Shown: positions 35,072-45,381, numbered from the stretch's first letter. The stretch is 64,000 nucleotides of DNA from Leptobacterium_A meishanense (GCF_037645805.1 NZ_JBBEXE010000003.1:161760-225759), one strand, 5' to 3'. The notes: generated from the sequence alone by a model not told the origin. Made by a program: numbers and translations.

Positions 35072-36307
35072 ATGCTATATTATTTATTTGAATATATAGA
35101 AAAATATTACCAGTTCCCGGGAGCCGGACTGTTCCAGTTTATATCTTTCCGTGCGGCCATGTCGGCAATTCTGTCATTACTCATTGCCATTATCTATGGA
35201 AAAAGGATTATAAACTTTTTAAGAAAAAAGCAAGTAGGTGAAACCATTCGAGAACTTGGATTAAAAGGACAAAACGAAAAAGCCGGAACCCCTACCATGG
35301 GAGGGATCATTATTATCCTAGCAACCTTAATACCAGTATTGTTATTTGCAAAACTTGACAACGTATATATCCTTTTACTTATAGTTTCTACCCTTTGGAT
35401 GGGAGCTATTGGTTTTATAGATGATTACATTAAAATATTCAAAAAAGATAAAGAAGGTCTTAAGGGGAAGTTTAAGGTTTTAGGACAGATAGGACTTGGG
35501 GTCATTGTTGGGACAACCCTTTATTTCCACCCTGGAGTTACTGTTAGAGAGGAACTCCCTTCTACAGATACGCAACGGGAAGTGATTATGAATACAGTGG
35601 ACAAAAGAGAATTTGCTCCTGAAGAAAAATCAACCAAAACAACCATTCCATTCACCAAGAATAATGAGTTTGATTATACAACAATCATATCATGGATGGG
35701 AGATGAGTACAAAAAATATGCATGGCTCATATTCATCCCCTTAGTAATACTCATTGTAACAGCCGTATCAAATGGGGCAAACCTCACCGACGGCGTCGAT
35801 GGGCTGGCTGCAGGATCATCTGCAATTATTGTACTCACATTAGGGATTTTCGCATGGGTATCTGGTAATATCATTTTCTCTAATTACCTCAATATTATGT
35901 ACATCCCAAGAGTAGGAGAAATGACAATATATATCAGCGCATTTGTTGGGGCGTTGGTAGGATTCTTATGGTACAATACGTATCCGGCACAAGTATTTAT
36001 GGGAGATACAGGGAGCCTTACGATAGGAGGTATCATAGCAGTAATAGCAGTGGCTGTTAGGAAAGAATTGCTAATACCACTTTTATGCGGGATTTTTTTA
36101 GCTGAAGTACTATCTGTAATGATACAGGTGAGCTATTTCAAACACACAAAGAAAAAGTACGGAGAAGGCAGGCGGGTATTTTTAATGTCACCATTGCACC
36201 ATCATTATCAGAAAAAAGGATATCACGAAAGTAAGATCGTTACCCGGTTTTGGATTGTAGGGATTATGCTGGCCATATTCACAATTGTAACATTAAAATT
36301 GCGCTAA
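35072..36307 (+). CDS. mraY: Phospho-N-acetylmuramoyl-pentapeptide transferase
   Basis: Transfers phospho-MurNAc-pentapeptide to undecaprenyl phosphate, giving lipid I. The 411 residues have about ten transmembrane helices and the motifs 'GTPTMGGIII', 'IGFIDDYIK' (Asp-Asp), 'NLTDGVDGLAAG' and 'MSPLHHHYQKKG' (His-rich loop). A polar insertion of roughly 55 residues around 'LPSTDTQREVIMN' makes it longer than the usual ~360. The insertion is probably in an external loop. Confidence 0.95.
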   Translation: MLYYLFEYIEKYYQFPGAGLFQFISFRAAMSAILSLLIAIIYGKRIINFLRKKQVGETIRELGLKGQNEKAGTPTMGGIIIILATLIPVLLFAKLDNVYILLLIVSTLWMGAIGFIDDYIKIFKKDKEGLKGKFKVLGQIGLGVIVGTTLYFHPGVTVREELPSTDTQREVIMNTVDKREFAPEEKSTKTTIPFTKNNEFDYTTIISWMGDEYKKYAWLIFIPLVILIVTAVSNGANLTDGVDGLAAGSSAIIVLTLGIFAWVSGNIIFSNYLNIMYIPRVGEMTIYISAFVGALVGFLWYNTYPAQVFMGDTGSLTIGGIIAVIAVAVRKELLIPLLCGIFLAEVLSVMIQVSYFKHTKKKYGEGRRVFLMSPLHHHYQKKGYHESKIVTRFWIVGIMLAIFTIVTLKLR

Positions 36308-36316
36308 AAAAGGATT

Positions 36317-37675
36317 ATGGAGAACAATGGTCCCGAGAGAAAAAAAAGACTGGTAATCTTAGGAGCAGGAGAAAGTGGTGTAGGGACAGCCATATTAGGA
36401 AAGAAAAAAGAGTATGAAGTATTCGTTTCTGACAAAGGAAACATAACAGAGAAATATAAAAACGTTCTTAAACATTTTGAGATTGATTGGGAAGAAGGGC
36501 ATCATACAAAAGAAAAGATATTCAATGCCGATATAGTGATGAAGAGCCCCGGAATACCTGATACTATACCTTTAGTAGAAGAGTTACATAAAAGAGGTGT
36601 CCCTGTGATTTCTGAGATAGAATTTGCATCACAATACACGGATGCCCTCCTTATAGGAATAACAGGAAGTAATGGAAAAACAACAACTACCATGCTCACG
36701 TACCATATACTGGAACAAGCAGGCCTGGATGTTGGAATGGCTGGGAATATAGGAGATAGTTTTGCCCAAATGGTAGCTGAAACAGCCAAAGAGAACTATG
36801 TGCTTGAGGTAAGCAGCTTTCAACTGGACGGGACTATAAATTTTAAGCCCCATATTGCCGTAATCACCAATATCACTCCCGATCACCTAGACAGGTACGA
36901 CAATAATTTTGAGAATTATATCAACTCAAAATTTAGAATAACAATGAACCAGACAGCGGAAGACTACCTTATCTATGATGCAGATGATGACGTAATAACC
37001 GAATGGTTGGCCGATCATAAAACAAAAGCAGTACACATTCCTTTTTCAATTAACAAAAAGTTAGAAAGAGGGATTTATTTAGAAAATAAAAACATAATAG
37101 TAAAGATTTCAGAGAAACCCTATACAATGGCAACAGAAACAATAGCCTTAGAAGGCAAGCACAACATTAAAAATGCGATGGCGGCATCAGCAGTAGCACA
37201 TATATTGAGAATAAGGAAACAAACCATTCGCGAAAGCCTTGAGAATTTTCAAGGAGCTGAACACCGTTTAGAAAAAACATTTAAGATCAATAAGGTGCAG
37301 TATATTAACGATTCCAAAGCAACAAACGTGAATGCAACTTATTATGCATTGGATAGTATGACCCGCCCTACAGTGTGGATTGTTGGTGGTGAAGATAAAG
37401 GGAACGACTATACCTCATTAATGCCATTGGTACGAGAAAAAGTAAAAGCGATTATTTGTTTGGGACTGGATAATTCAAAAATAATAGAAGCTTTTGGAAA
37501 CATTACAGACCTCATGATAGAAACCTTCTCCATGGAAGAAGCTGTAAAAGTAGCTTACAATATAGCTGAAAAGGGAGATAATGTGCTATTATCCCCTGCA
37601 TGTGCCAGCTTTGACCTTTTTAAGAATTATGAGGACAGGGGGCAACAGTTCAAGGAAGCAATAAGGAAATTATAA
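36317..37675 (+). CDS. murD: UDP-MurNAc-L-alanine:D-glutamate ligase
   Basis: Second amino acid addition to UDP-MurNAc. The 452 residues contain an N-terminal Rossmann motif 'VILGAGESGVGTAIL', the ATP loop 'GSNGKTTTTMLTY' near residue 115, and 'NDSKATNVNATYYAL' near residue 335. The C-terminal domain ends 'LSPACASFDLFKNYEDRG', the MurD signature. It follows mraY by 9 nt. Confidence 0.95.
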   Translation: MENNGPERKKRLVILGAGESGVGTAILGKKKEYEVFVSDKGNITEKYKNVLKHFEIDWEEGHHTKEKIFNADIVMKSPGIPDTIPLVEELHKRGVPVISEIEFASQYTDALLIGITGSNGKTTTTMLTYHILEQAGLDVGMAGNIGDSFAQMVAETAKENYVLEVSSFQLDGTINFKPHIAVITNITPDHLDRYDNNFENYINSKFRITMNQTAEDYLIYDADDDVITEWLADHKTKAVHIPFSINKKLERGIYLENKNIIVKISEKPYTMATETIALEGKHNIKNAMAASAVAHILRIRKQTIRESLENFQGAEHRLEKTFKINKVQYINDSKATNVNATYYALDSMTRPTVWIVGGEDKGNDYTSLMPLVREKVKAIICLGLDNSKIIEAFGNITDLMIETFSMEEAVKVAYNIAEKGDNVLLSPACASFDLFKNYEDRGQQFKEAIRKL

Positions 37676-37691
37676 TTTACACAAATACTGC

Positions 37692-38894
37692 ATGAATACC
37701 ATTTTTAAAAATATAAAAGGAGACAAGGCTATCTGGGCTGTAGTAGCGCTACTTGCTGTATTTTCCTTTTTGCCGGTGTATAGCGCCAGTACTAATTTGG
37801 TATATGTAGTAGGAAATGGAACAACCATTGGGCACTTGTTAAAACACGGTATGTTATTGTTGTTAGGGTTTACGATCATTTATGCCGTACATAAAATACC
37901 CTATCGTTACTTCAGTGGATTGTCCATTATAGCATTGCCTGTAGTATTGTTTTTATTGATTTATACCTTGGCACAAGGAACCGTTATCAATGGTGCCAAT
38001 GCCAGCAGATGGATCCGCGTTCCTTTTGTAGGCGTTACCTTCCAAACATCTACACTAGCCTCTGTAGTATTACTAATATATGTAGCAAGGTACTTGTCAA
38101 AAATAAAAGATCGTGATGTAACATTTAAAGAAACCATTTTGCCATTATGGACTCCTGTGTTCATTGTATTGGCATTAATATTACCTGCAAATTTTTCTAC
38201 AACTGCCATCATTTTTGCTATGGTATTAATGCTTTGTTTTATAGGAAGTTATCCTTTAAAATACATAATGAGCATAGTAGGTATAGGGTTGTTGACATTA
38301 ATAATGTTTGTGCTTACAGCTAAGGCGCTTCCAGGGGTATTTCCCAATCGAGTGGATACCTGGGTGAGCCGGATAGAAAATTTTGTAGATAAAGAAGACA
38401 CTGAAGCAGATTATCAGGTAGAAAAAGCCAAAATAGCCATTGCTACCGGCGGAGTAGTAGGTTTAGGGGCAGGAAAGAGTGTGATGAAGAATTTCCTACC
38501 ACAAAGTTCTTCTGATTTTATCTATGCCATAATTGTAGAAGAATATGGGTTGGCAGGAGGATTAATTTTAATGTTCTTATATGCATTATTGCTTTTCCGG
38601 ATAATCGTTGTGGCACATAAGGCTGAGACAGTATTTGGGAAATTGTTGGTTATAGGTGTTGGACTTCCCATTGTTTTTCAGGCACTTATCAATATGGCAG
38701 TTGCTGTAGAATTGTTTCCTGTTACCGGCCAAACATTACCACTGATAAGCAGTGGAGGAACTTCCATATGGATGACCTGTATGGCATTGGGAATTGTACT
38801 TAGTGTAAGTGCCAAACGACAAGAAGTAATAGAAGAAACTGAAAACGAAACACAAGAAATACATCCATTAGATATTTTAAGTGAGCAATTATAA
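37692..38894 (+). CDS. ftsW: SEDS peptidoglycan polymerase FtsW
   Basis: Septal glycosyltransferase that works with FtsI. The 400 residues have about ten membrane helices, 'NGANASRWIRVPFVGVTFQ' and, near the end, 'VAVELFPVTGQTLPLISSGG', the standard SEDS signature. A cytoplasmic C-terminal tail is acidic. It overlaps murG by 14 nt. Confidence 0.94.
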   Translation: MNTIFKNIKGDKAIWAVVALLAVFSFLPVYSASTNLVYVVGNGTTIGHLLKHGMLLLLGFTIIYAVHKIPYRYFSGLSIIALPVVLFLLIYTLAQGTVINGANASRWIRVPFVGVTFQTSTLASVVLLIYVARYLSKIKDRDVTFKETILPLWTPVFIVLALILPANFSTTAIIFAMVLMLCFIGSYPLKYIMSIVGIGLLTLIMFVLTAKALPGVFPNRVDTWVSRIENFVDKEDTEADYQVEKAKIAIATGGVVGLGAGKSVMKNFLPQSSSDFIYAIIVEEYGLAGGLILMFLYALLLFRIIVVAHKAETVFGKLLVIGVGLPIVFQALINMAVAVELFPVTGQTLPLISSGGTSIWMTCMALGIVLSVSAKRQEVIEETENETQEIHPLDILSEQL

Positions 38895-39966
38895 ATTCAT
38901 AATATCAGGAGGTGGAACAGGCGGGCATATTTACCCGGCCATAGCTATTGCCAATGAGTTAAAACTCCGTTTTCCAAAAGCAGAGATTCTATTTGTAGGA
39001 GCAAAAGGAAAGATGGAAATGGAGAAAGTTCCTCAGGCCGGATATGCTATTGAAGGTCTTTGGATATCAGGGATCCAACGTAAGCTCACCCTAAAAAACC
39101 TTTCTTTTCCGTTCAAACTGATAAGCAGCCTGTGGAAAGCCCGGAAAATAATAACCAGAGAAAACCCAAGCATAGTTATTGGTACAGGTGGATATGCCAG
39201 TGGGCCATTGTTGTACAAAGCGGCTAAGAAAAACATTTCATGTGTATTGCAAGAGCAGAATTCCTATCCCGGTATTACTAACAAGATGCTTGCTAAGAAA
39301 GCAAAGAAAATATGTGTGGCATATGATGGGTTGGAACGGTATTTTCCGGCAGATAAAATTGTTAAAACCGGAAACCCGGTTCGTGCAAGCCTTTTAGAAA
39401 TAGCATCAAAAACTGAAGAAGCCAAAACATATTTCGATTTAGACAAACATAAAAAGACAGTATTGGTAATAGGTGGAAGTCAAGGTGCCAGAAGGATAAA
39501 TCAATTGATAGCGAAAGAGTTGAATTTTTTTGAAACATACAATACACAACTGATTTGGCAATGTGGAGAGCTGTATTACAATGATTATAAAAAATACAAT
39601 AAAGAGCAGGTACATGTACACCAGTTTATCAATCAAATGGACTTAGCATATGCCGCAGCGGATATTATCATATCGCGGGCAGGGGCCGGTGCAGTTTCTG
39701 AGTTGTGTATTGTAGGGAAGCCGGTCATTTTTATTCCGTCGCCCAATGTCGCGGAAGACCATCAAACAAAAAATGCAAAAGCAATTGAAGATAAGCAAGC
39801 AGCGATGCTTATTAAAGAACCAGACCTAGAAACTTCTTTTGAGCCCGTATTCTCAAAATTAATTCAGTCAGAAGAAATGCAAGAAAAATTAGGAGAAAAC
39901 ATTAAGAAGCTGGCTCTGCCGGAAGCTACCAAACATATTGTAGACGAAATAGAAAAACTATTATAA
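38881..39966 (+). CDS. murG: UDP-GlcNAc:lipid I GlcNAc transferase
   Basis: Converts lipid I to lipid II on the inner face of the membrane. The 361 residues contain 'ISGGGTGGHIYPAIAIA', 'GGSQGARRIN' and the UDP-binding 'SRAGAGAVSELCIVGKPVIFI'. Translation starts at GTG 38881 inside the ftsW gene. All glycosyltransferase family 28 signatures are kept. Confidence 0.95.
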   Translation: MSNYKFIISGGGTGGHIYPAIAIANELKLRFPKAEILFVGAKGKMEMEKVPQAGYAIEGLWISGIQRKLTLKNLSFPFKLISSLWKARKIITRENPSIVIGTGGYASGPLLYKAAKKNISCVLQEQNSYPGITNKMLAKKAKKICVAYDGLERYFPADKIVKTGNPVRASLLEIASKTEEAKTYFDLDKHKKTVLVIGGSQGARRINQLIAKELNFFETYNTQLIWQCGELYYNDYKKYNKEQVHVHQFINQMDLAYAAADIIISRAGAGAVSELCIVGKPVIFIPSPNVAEDHQTKNAKAIEDKQAAMLIKEPDLETSFEPVFSKLIQSEEMQEKLGENIKKLALPEATKHIVDEIEKLL

Positions 39967-39967
39967 A

Positions 39968-41320
39968 TTGAACTTGAAAAACGTACATAATATTTATTTT
40001 ATAGGCATTGGAGGTATCGGAATGTCTGCCTTGGCACGTTATTTCAAGCAAATGAACAAGAATGTGGCCGGTTATGACCGTACGGCCACCACCATTACTT
40101 CCGAACTTATAAAATTGGGCATTCCTATCCATTTTCAAGACGATATAAGCTTGGTTCCTTCCATGTACAAAGATCCGGAAAATAGCATTGTAGTTTATAC
40201 GCCTGCGATACCTTCTAGTCATTCCGAGTTAACATACTTCATAAACAATGGTTACAAAATCTATAAACGCTCAGAAGTTCTGGGAGCCATCACCAAAAAC
40301 TCTTTTTGCTTTGCTGTAGCCGGAACACACGGAAAAACAACAACTTCGTCCATTTTGGCACACATACTCAATGAGACAGGAACTCCCTTAACAGCGTTCT
40401 TGGGTGGTGTGTCTGAAAATTTTAATAGCAATTTCCTTTTTGAAGGAGAGGAGGTAACCGTTGTGGAAGCAGATGAATATGATCGTTCTTTTCTCCAATT
40501 ATCGCCCGATATAGCATGTATTACCTCAATGGATGCAGACCATTTGGACATCTATGGAGAAAAATCGGCATTAGAACAATCCTTTCAGGAATTTGCCAAT
40601 AAGCTGAAACCAAAAGGAAAATTATTCATAAGAAAAGGGTTGCCCATAAAAGGCATTACATATGGAATCGAAGACGGTTCCGACTACTGTATAAAGAATT
40701 TGAAGATCAAAAATGCGACCTACGTTTTTGATGTGGTAACGCCCGAAACAATTGTTCGGGACGTTGAGTTTAACAAGCCAGGACATCATAACTTGTTAAA
40801 CAGTTTAGTAGCTTTTGCGATGGCGGCACAGTTAGGCAATTCAACTGGCCGTCTCGCTGAAGCACTAAAAACATTTAAAGGTGTGAAGCGCCGTTTTTCA
40901 TATCACCTTCAAACCGAGGAAAAGATATTAATTGATGATTATGCACATCACCCTACAGAAATAGATGCAGTATATACAGCTATTAAAGAAATGCACCCTG
41001 AAAAGAAAACACTTGCTATTTTCCAGCCGCATTTATATAGCAGGACCCGTGATTTTGCAGATGAGTTTGCACAGAGCCTTTCTAAATTTGATGAAGTGAT
41101 CCTCTTGGACATTTACCCGGCCAGGGAACTGCCTATAGAAGGGGTTAGTGCAACATGGTTATTGGAAAAAATAAAGAATAACAGCAAAAAACTATTATCC
41201 AAGGAAGCATTGCCAAAAATTGTTGCAGAGACAGAAGCTCAAATTATACTGACCATTGGGGCGGGCGATATAGGAGAAGAAGTGGAAACTATAAAAAAAG
41301 CATGGACACATGAAGTTTAA
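39968..41320 (+). CDS. murC: UDP-MurNAc:L-alanine ligase
   Basis: First amino acid addition to UDP-MurNAc. The 450 residues show 'IGIGGIGMSALARYF', the ATP loop 'GTHGKTTTSS' near residue 118, 'EADEYDRSFLQL' and 'DDYAHHPTEIDAVYTA'. The start is probably TTG 39968, with a second TTG two codons on. It overlaps ftsQ by 11 nt. Confidence 0.94.
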   Translation: MNLKNVHNIYFIGIGGIGMSALARYFKQMNKNVAGYDRTATTITSELIKLGIPIHFQDDISLVPSMYKDPENSIVVYTPAIPSSHSELTYFINNGYKIYKRSEVLGAITKNSFCFAVAGTHGKTTTSSILAHILNETGTPLTAFLGGVSENFNSNFLFEGEEVTVVEADEYDRSFLQLSPDIACITSMDADHLDIYGEKSALEQSFQEFANKLKPKGKLFIRKGLPIKGITYGIEDGSDYCIKNLKIKNATYVFDVVTPETIVRDVEFNKPGHHNLLNSLVAFAMAAQLGNSTGRLAEALKTFKGVKRRFSYHLQTEEKILIDDYAHHPTEIDAVYTAIKEMHPEKKTLAIFQPHLYSRTRDFADEFAQSLSKFDEVILLDIYPARELPIEGVSATWLLEKIKNNSKKLLSKEALPKIVAETEAQIILTIGAGDIGEEVETIKKAWTHEV

Positions 41321-42026
41321 ATGGAATTATATAAAAGGAGGGGCACTCCTTATAATTATTGTGTTCCTATATTCATTCGCAAATGAAAGAAATGAAGGAC
41401 GCATAGTGTCTAAAATAAATATAGCATTTTTAGATAAAAATGACTTGTTCATTACTTATCCCGCAGTTAATAAATTGTTAATACAAAATGACGATACTGT
41501 TACGAGCATAACCAAAGAAAAAGTAGTTTTGAATAAGTTAGAAGCTGCCCTAAATGCTAACCAAATGATCCAGGAAGCCCATGTTTATTATACTATAAAC
41601 GGGGAACTCGGAGCTACTGTAAAACAACGGACACCTATTGCACGTGTAGGTGGGGAAACACCTTATTACATAGATATAAAAGGTGGAGCAATGCCATTAT
41701 CGCCTGTTTTTTCGGCGAGGGTCCCATTGGTAACAGGAAAATATGAAAAAGACAATATAGACAATGTTTATAAATTGGCTAAGTACATTTATGAAGATCC
41801 TTTTTTAAATAAAAATGTGATTGGGATTCATCGGTCAAAAGACCAATTTGAATTAAGGTTAAGGGCAGATAGCTTTATTATAAATTTTGGAAAGGCGGCT
41901 AACATAGATGAGAAATTTAAAAACTTTAAAGCCTTTTATCAAAAAGCATTAAAAGATGGAACGCTGGATATATACAATACTGTGAATTTACAATATAACA
42001 ACCAGGTAGTGTGCACTAAAAAGTAA
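41310..42026 (+). CDS. ftsQ: Cell division protein FtsQ
   Basis: Bitopic scaffold of the divisome. The 238 residues begin with a short cytoplasmic segment and one transmembrane helix ('GGALLIIIVFLYSFAN'). A POTRA-like periplasmic domain follows, with 'ALNANQMIQEAHVYYTING' and the FtsQ beta region ending 'YNNQVVCTKK'. The call relies on topology and location between murC and ftsA as well as sequence. Confidence 0.88.
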   Translation: MKFKWNYIKGGALLIIIVFLYSFANERNEGRIVSKINIAFLDKNDLFITYPAVNKLLIQNDDTVTSITKEKVVLNKLEAALNANQMIQEAHVYYTINGELGATVKQRTPIARVGGETPYYIDIKGGAMPLSPVFSARVPLVTGKYEKDNIDNVYKLAKYIYEDPFLNKNVIGIHRSKDQFELRLRADSFIINFGKAANIDEKFKNFKAFYQKALKDGTLDIYNTVNLQYNNQVVCTKK

Positions 42027-42029
42027 ATT

Positions 42030-43355
42030 ATGGAACACAATCAATATGCAGTAGGCTTAGATATAGGAACCACTAAAATAGTGGCTATGATTGGCCGACA
42101 AAATGAGTATGGGAAAATAGAAATCCTTGGAATAGGAAAATCGAAAAGCCTTGGTGTACATAGAGGGGTTGTCAATAACATTACACAAACAATACAATCT
42201 ATACAGCAAGCTGTGCAAGAAGCAGAAAATGTGTCCGGGCATAAAATACATGATGTGGTAGTAGGGATTGCCGGGCAACATATACGGAGCCTTCAGCATA
42301 GTGATTACATTACAAGGCCCAACTCTGATGAGGTAATTAATGAAGATGACGTTGACAAACTTTGCAATCAGGTGTATAAGCTGGTGATGCTTCCTGGAGA
42401 AGAAATCATTCATGTATTGCCTCAAGAATACAAAGTAGATGGACAAGCCGAAATAAAAGAACCTATAGGAATGTATGGAGGCCGGCTCGAAGCTAACTTT
42501 CATGTAGTAGTAGGGCAGGTATCTTCTATAAGGAACATAGGAAGATGTGTGAAAAGTGCCGGTTTAGATTTAGCAGGGATTACATTGGAACCATTGGCTT
42601 CAGCCAATGCAGTACTTAGCCAAGAAGAAAAAGAAGCAGGAGTGGCATTGATAGATATAGGAGGAGGAACTACTGACCTAGCTATTTTTAAAGACGGTAT
42701 TATCCGGCATACTGCAGTTATTCCATTTGGCGGAAATGTAATTACGGAAGACATTAAAGAAGGATGCTCCATTATAGAAAAACAAGCAGAATTACTGAAG
42801 ATCAAGTTTGGTTCTGCATGGCCAGGAGAAAACAAAGACAACGAAATTGTTTCTATTCCAGGACTCAGGGGGAGGGAACCAAAAGAGATCACATTAAAAA
42901 ACCTTTCAAAAGTCATTCATGCCCGAGTAGTGGAGATTATTGAGCAGGTATATATGGAAATCAAAAATTATGGGCATGAAGAGCAAAAGAAAAAATTAAT
43001 TGCAGGAATTGTGCTCACGGGGGGTGGAAGCCAGTTAAAACATTTAAAACAATTGGTAGAATATATAACCGGTATGGATACACGTATTGGATATCCCAAT
43101 GAACACTTAGCAGGCGATTCCGATACAGAAACTGCTAGCCCAATGTATGCAACAGCAGTAGGGTTAGTAATGAATGCCTTTAAAAGGCAGCATAAGGAAA
43201 CCGAATATACGAATACCGATGAAGAAACTTCTGAAGAGGCAGTTTCAGGAGAACAACAAGTAGGTAAAACCGCAACAATCCCCAAAAAAGAACGAAAATC
43301 TATTTTTGAAAAGTGGTCAGAAAAATTAAAAGATTTTTTAGATAACGCAGAATAA
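42030..43355 (+). CDS. ftsA: Cell division protein FtsA
   Basis: Actin-like membrane tether for FtsZ. The 441 residues show 'VGLDIGTTKIVAMIG' (phosphate 1), 'LIDIGGGTTDLAIFKDG' (phosphate 2) and 'GIVLTGGGSQLKHL' (adenosine motif). A long acidic/threonine-rich linker precedes the C-terminal amphipathic helix 'KSIFEKWSEKLKDFLDN', which is the expected membrane-targeting sequence. It is 24 nt upstream of ftsZ. Confidence 0.95.
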   Translation: MEHNQYAVGLDIGTTKIVAMIGRQNEYGKIEILGIGKSKSLGVHRGVVNNITQTIQSIQQAVQEAENVSGHKIHDVVVGIAGQHIRSLQHSDYITRPNSDEVINEDDVDKLCNQVYKLVMLPGEEIIHVLPQEYKVDGQAEIKEPIGMYGGRLEANFHVVVGQVSSIRNIGRCVKSAGLDLAGITLEPLASANAVLSQEEKEAGVALIDIGGGTTDLAIFKDGIIRHTAVIPFGGNVITEDIKEGCSIIEKQAELLKIKFGSAWPGENKDNEIVSIPGLRGREPKEITLKNLSKVIHARVVEIIEQVYMEIKNYGHEEQKKKLIAGIVLTGGGSQLKHLKQLVEYITGMDTRIGYPNEHLAGDSDTETASPMYATAVGLVMNAFKRQHKETEYTNTDEETSEEAVSGEQQVGKTATIPKKERKSIFEKWSEKLKDFLDNAE

Positions 43356-43378
43356 TACAAAACCAGTAAATTAAAGTT

Positions 43379-45289
43379 ATGAGTAGTCACGCAGATTTAG
43401 GAAACATTTCATTTGATTTGCCCAAAAACCAGAGCAATGTAATTAAAGTCATCGGAGTTGGTGGTGGTGGAAGCAATGCCATCAACCATATGTTCCAGCA
43501 AGGTATAAAAGGAGTTGACTTTGTAATATGTAATACAGATGCCCAGGCACTTGAAAACAGTTCGATTCCAAATAAAATACAATTGGGCGTGTCACTTACT
43601 GAAGGGCTGGGTGCAGGGGCCAATCCTGATGTAGGAGAACAAGCAGCAATAGAAAGTTTGGAAGACATAAAAACAATGCTCGACAGCAATACAAAAATGG
43701 TGTTTATAACGGCCGGAATGGGTGGGGGAACAGGTACTGGTGCTGCTCCGATCCTTGCAAAAATGGCTAAAGACATGGATATCCTTACTGTAGGAATTGT
43801 GACTATTCCATTTCAGTTTGAAGGTAAGATGCGTATTGGGCAAGCCGAAAAAGGCGTGGAGAACCTGCGAACACATGTTGATTCATTGATTGTTATCAAT
43901 AATAACAAATTAAGAGAAGTATATGGAAACTTAGGTTTTAAAGCGGGCTTTTCCAAAGCTGATGAAGTATTGGCTACAGCAGCTCGAGGTATTGCAGAAG
44001 TTATAACACACCATTATACCCAAAATATTGATTTGCGTGATGCAAAAACAGTACTGTCAAATAGTGGCACGGCTATTATGGGTTCTGCAACAGCATCAGG
44101 GGCCAATAGGGGGCAAGATGCTATTATGAAAGCATTGGACTCTCCATTACTCAATGACAATAAAATAACAGGCGCAAAAAATGTGCTGCTGCTCATTGTT
44201 TCCGGAACAGAAGAGATCACCATTGATGAAATAGGCGAGATCAATGACCACATTCAGGATGAGGCAGGCTACGGGGCCAATATCATTATGGGAGTGGGAG
44301 AAGATGAAGCACTGGGAGATGCAATCTCCGTTACAGTAATAGCTACTGGGTTTAATGCAGAACAACAACACGAAATAGTGAACACAGAAGCTAAAAAAAT
44401 AATCCATACACTAGAGGATGAGCAAAAAGCAACGCAAGACTTATCCCTTGAATCAAAAAGATTGGTCAGCTTCGAAGAAGATGAAGGAGCTTTAAATGAA
44501 AATACCGAAGCAATTATTAAGCATACATTGGTAGAAGAAACTGCTGAGCTAGTGTTAATCCCCACATCAGAATTAATTAAAGAGATTAGCGTGGTATATG
44601 AAGAGGTATTGCCTGAACAAGACGATTTCATAATTGTAGACACTACACCAAAAATAAAAGATATTGAAGTAATAGATGCGGAAGCGATCGATATAGAAAA
44701 AGACAAAAACCAGACCATGTTGGCTTTTGATATGCCAATTAGTACAAATGAAGAGGACGAGAAAGAACATACTGTTTCATTTGACCTTTCTGACGATGTA
44801 AATGATTATGAAGTTAAAGATGCTGTAGAGATTATTCCGGTAACCGAATATTCCGATGAAGGAGAGCGGAGATATAGCCTTGATGATTACATGGAAGATA
44901 AAAAGGACCCTGACGGAACAAAAACTCAAAAAGAGAAAGCGGAAGTGATAGAAGAAGCGTTGGTTTTTGAGAAGAAAATTGTTGCTGAGACCAAGCCAGC
45001 TATAGAAGAAGAAAAAGCGATAGATCCTATGACTAGCTCAATAGAAGAAACACTCTTAATGAGGGCTGAAGAAAGAAGAAAAAAACTGAAAGAGTTTAAT
45101 TATAAATTCCAGAACAACATCTCAAAAATAGAGGAGATAGAAAAACAACCTGCATATAAAAGGATGGGAATAGAGCTTGAGGATAAGAAAGAAGGGAATG
45201 ATCCTTCCAGGACATCGCTGGGAACTGACAGTAATGATGAAATGCAATTGCGTTCTAACAATTCTTTTTTGCATGATAATGTAGATTGA
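43379..45289 (+). CDS. ftsZ: Cell division GTPase FtsZ with long C-terminal extension
   Basis: Tubulin-like GTPase that forms the Z ring. The GTP-binding tubulin signature is 'GMGGGTGTGAAP' near residue 115, preceded by 'GVGGGGSNAIN' and followed by the T7 loop region 'NLGFKAGFSKADEV'. The core ends near residue 330, after which an acidic, disordered-looking linker of about 280 residues leads to a short C-terminal peptide ('LRSNNSFLHDNVD'). Total length is 636, against about 380 in E. coli; long linkers are usual in Bacteroidetes. Confidence 0.96.
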   Translation: MSSHADLGNISFDLPKNQSNVIKVIGVGGGGSNAINHMFQQGIKGVDFVICNTDAQALENSSIPNKIQLGVSLTEGLGAGANPDVGEQAAIESLEDIKTMLDSNTKMVFITAGMGGGTGTGAAPILAKMAKDMDILTVGIVTIPFQFEGKMRIGQAEKGVENLRTHVDSLIVINNNKLREVYGNLGFKAGFSKADEVLATAARGIAEVITHHYTQNIDLRDAKTVLSNSGTAIMGSATASGANRGQDAIMKALDSPLLNDNKITGAKNVLLLIVSGTEEITIDEIGEINDHIQDEAGYGANIIMGVGEDEALGDAISVTVIATGFNAEQQHEIVNTEAKKIIHTLEDEQKATQDLSLESKRLVSFEEDEGALNENTEAIIKHTLVEETAELVLIPTSELIKEISVVYEEVLPEQDDFIIVDTTPKIKDIEVIDAEAIDIEKDKNQTMLAFDMPISTNEEDEKEHTVSFDLSDDVNDYEVKDAVEIIPVTEYSDEGERRYSLDDYMEDKKDPDGTKTQKEKAEVIEEALVFEKKIVAETKPAIEEEKAIDPMTSSIEETLLMRAEERRKKLKEFNYKFQNNISKIEEIEKQPAYKRMGIELEDKKEGNDPSRTSLGTDSNDEMQLRSNNSFLHDNVD

Positions 45290-45339
45290 TTAATACAAAA
45301 AAGACCATTCAACCTAATCCTACTGATACATGCTTTTTT

Positions 45340-45370
45340 AACCCGAAACTATAAAAGGTTTCGGGTTATT
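45340..45370 (+). terminator. Terminator of the dcw cluster
   Basis: AACCCGAAAC (45340-45349) pairs perfectly with GTTTCGGGTT (45358-45367), followed by a short T-rich stretch. Confidence 0.75.
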
Positions 45371-45373
45371 TAG

Positions 45374-45381
45374 TATCTTCG
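45374..45381 (+). promoter_or_regulatory. Possible -7 element of the YqeY-like gene
   Basis: TATCTTCG differs from TAnnTTTG by one base and is 23 nt before the ATG at 45405. Confidence 0.45.

Noticed and set aside
42057..43390. Several minus-strand frames of 138-148 codons opposite ftsA
   Set aside because: They mirror codon structure of ftsA and show no motif or initiation signal.
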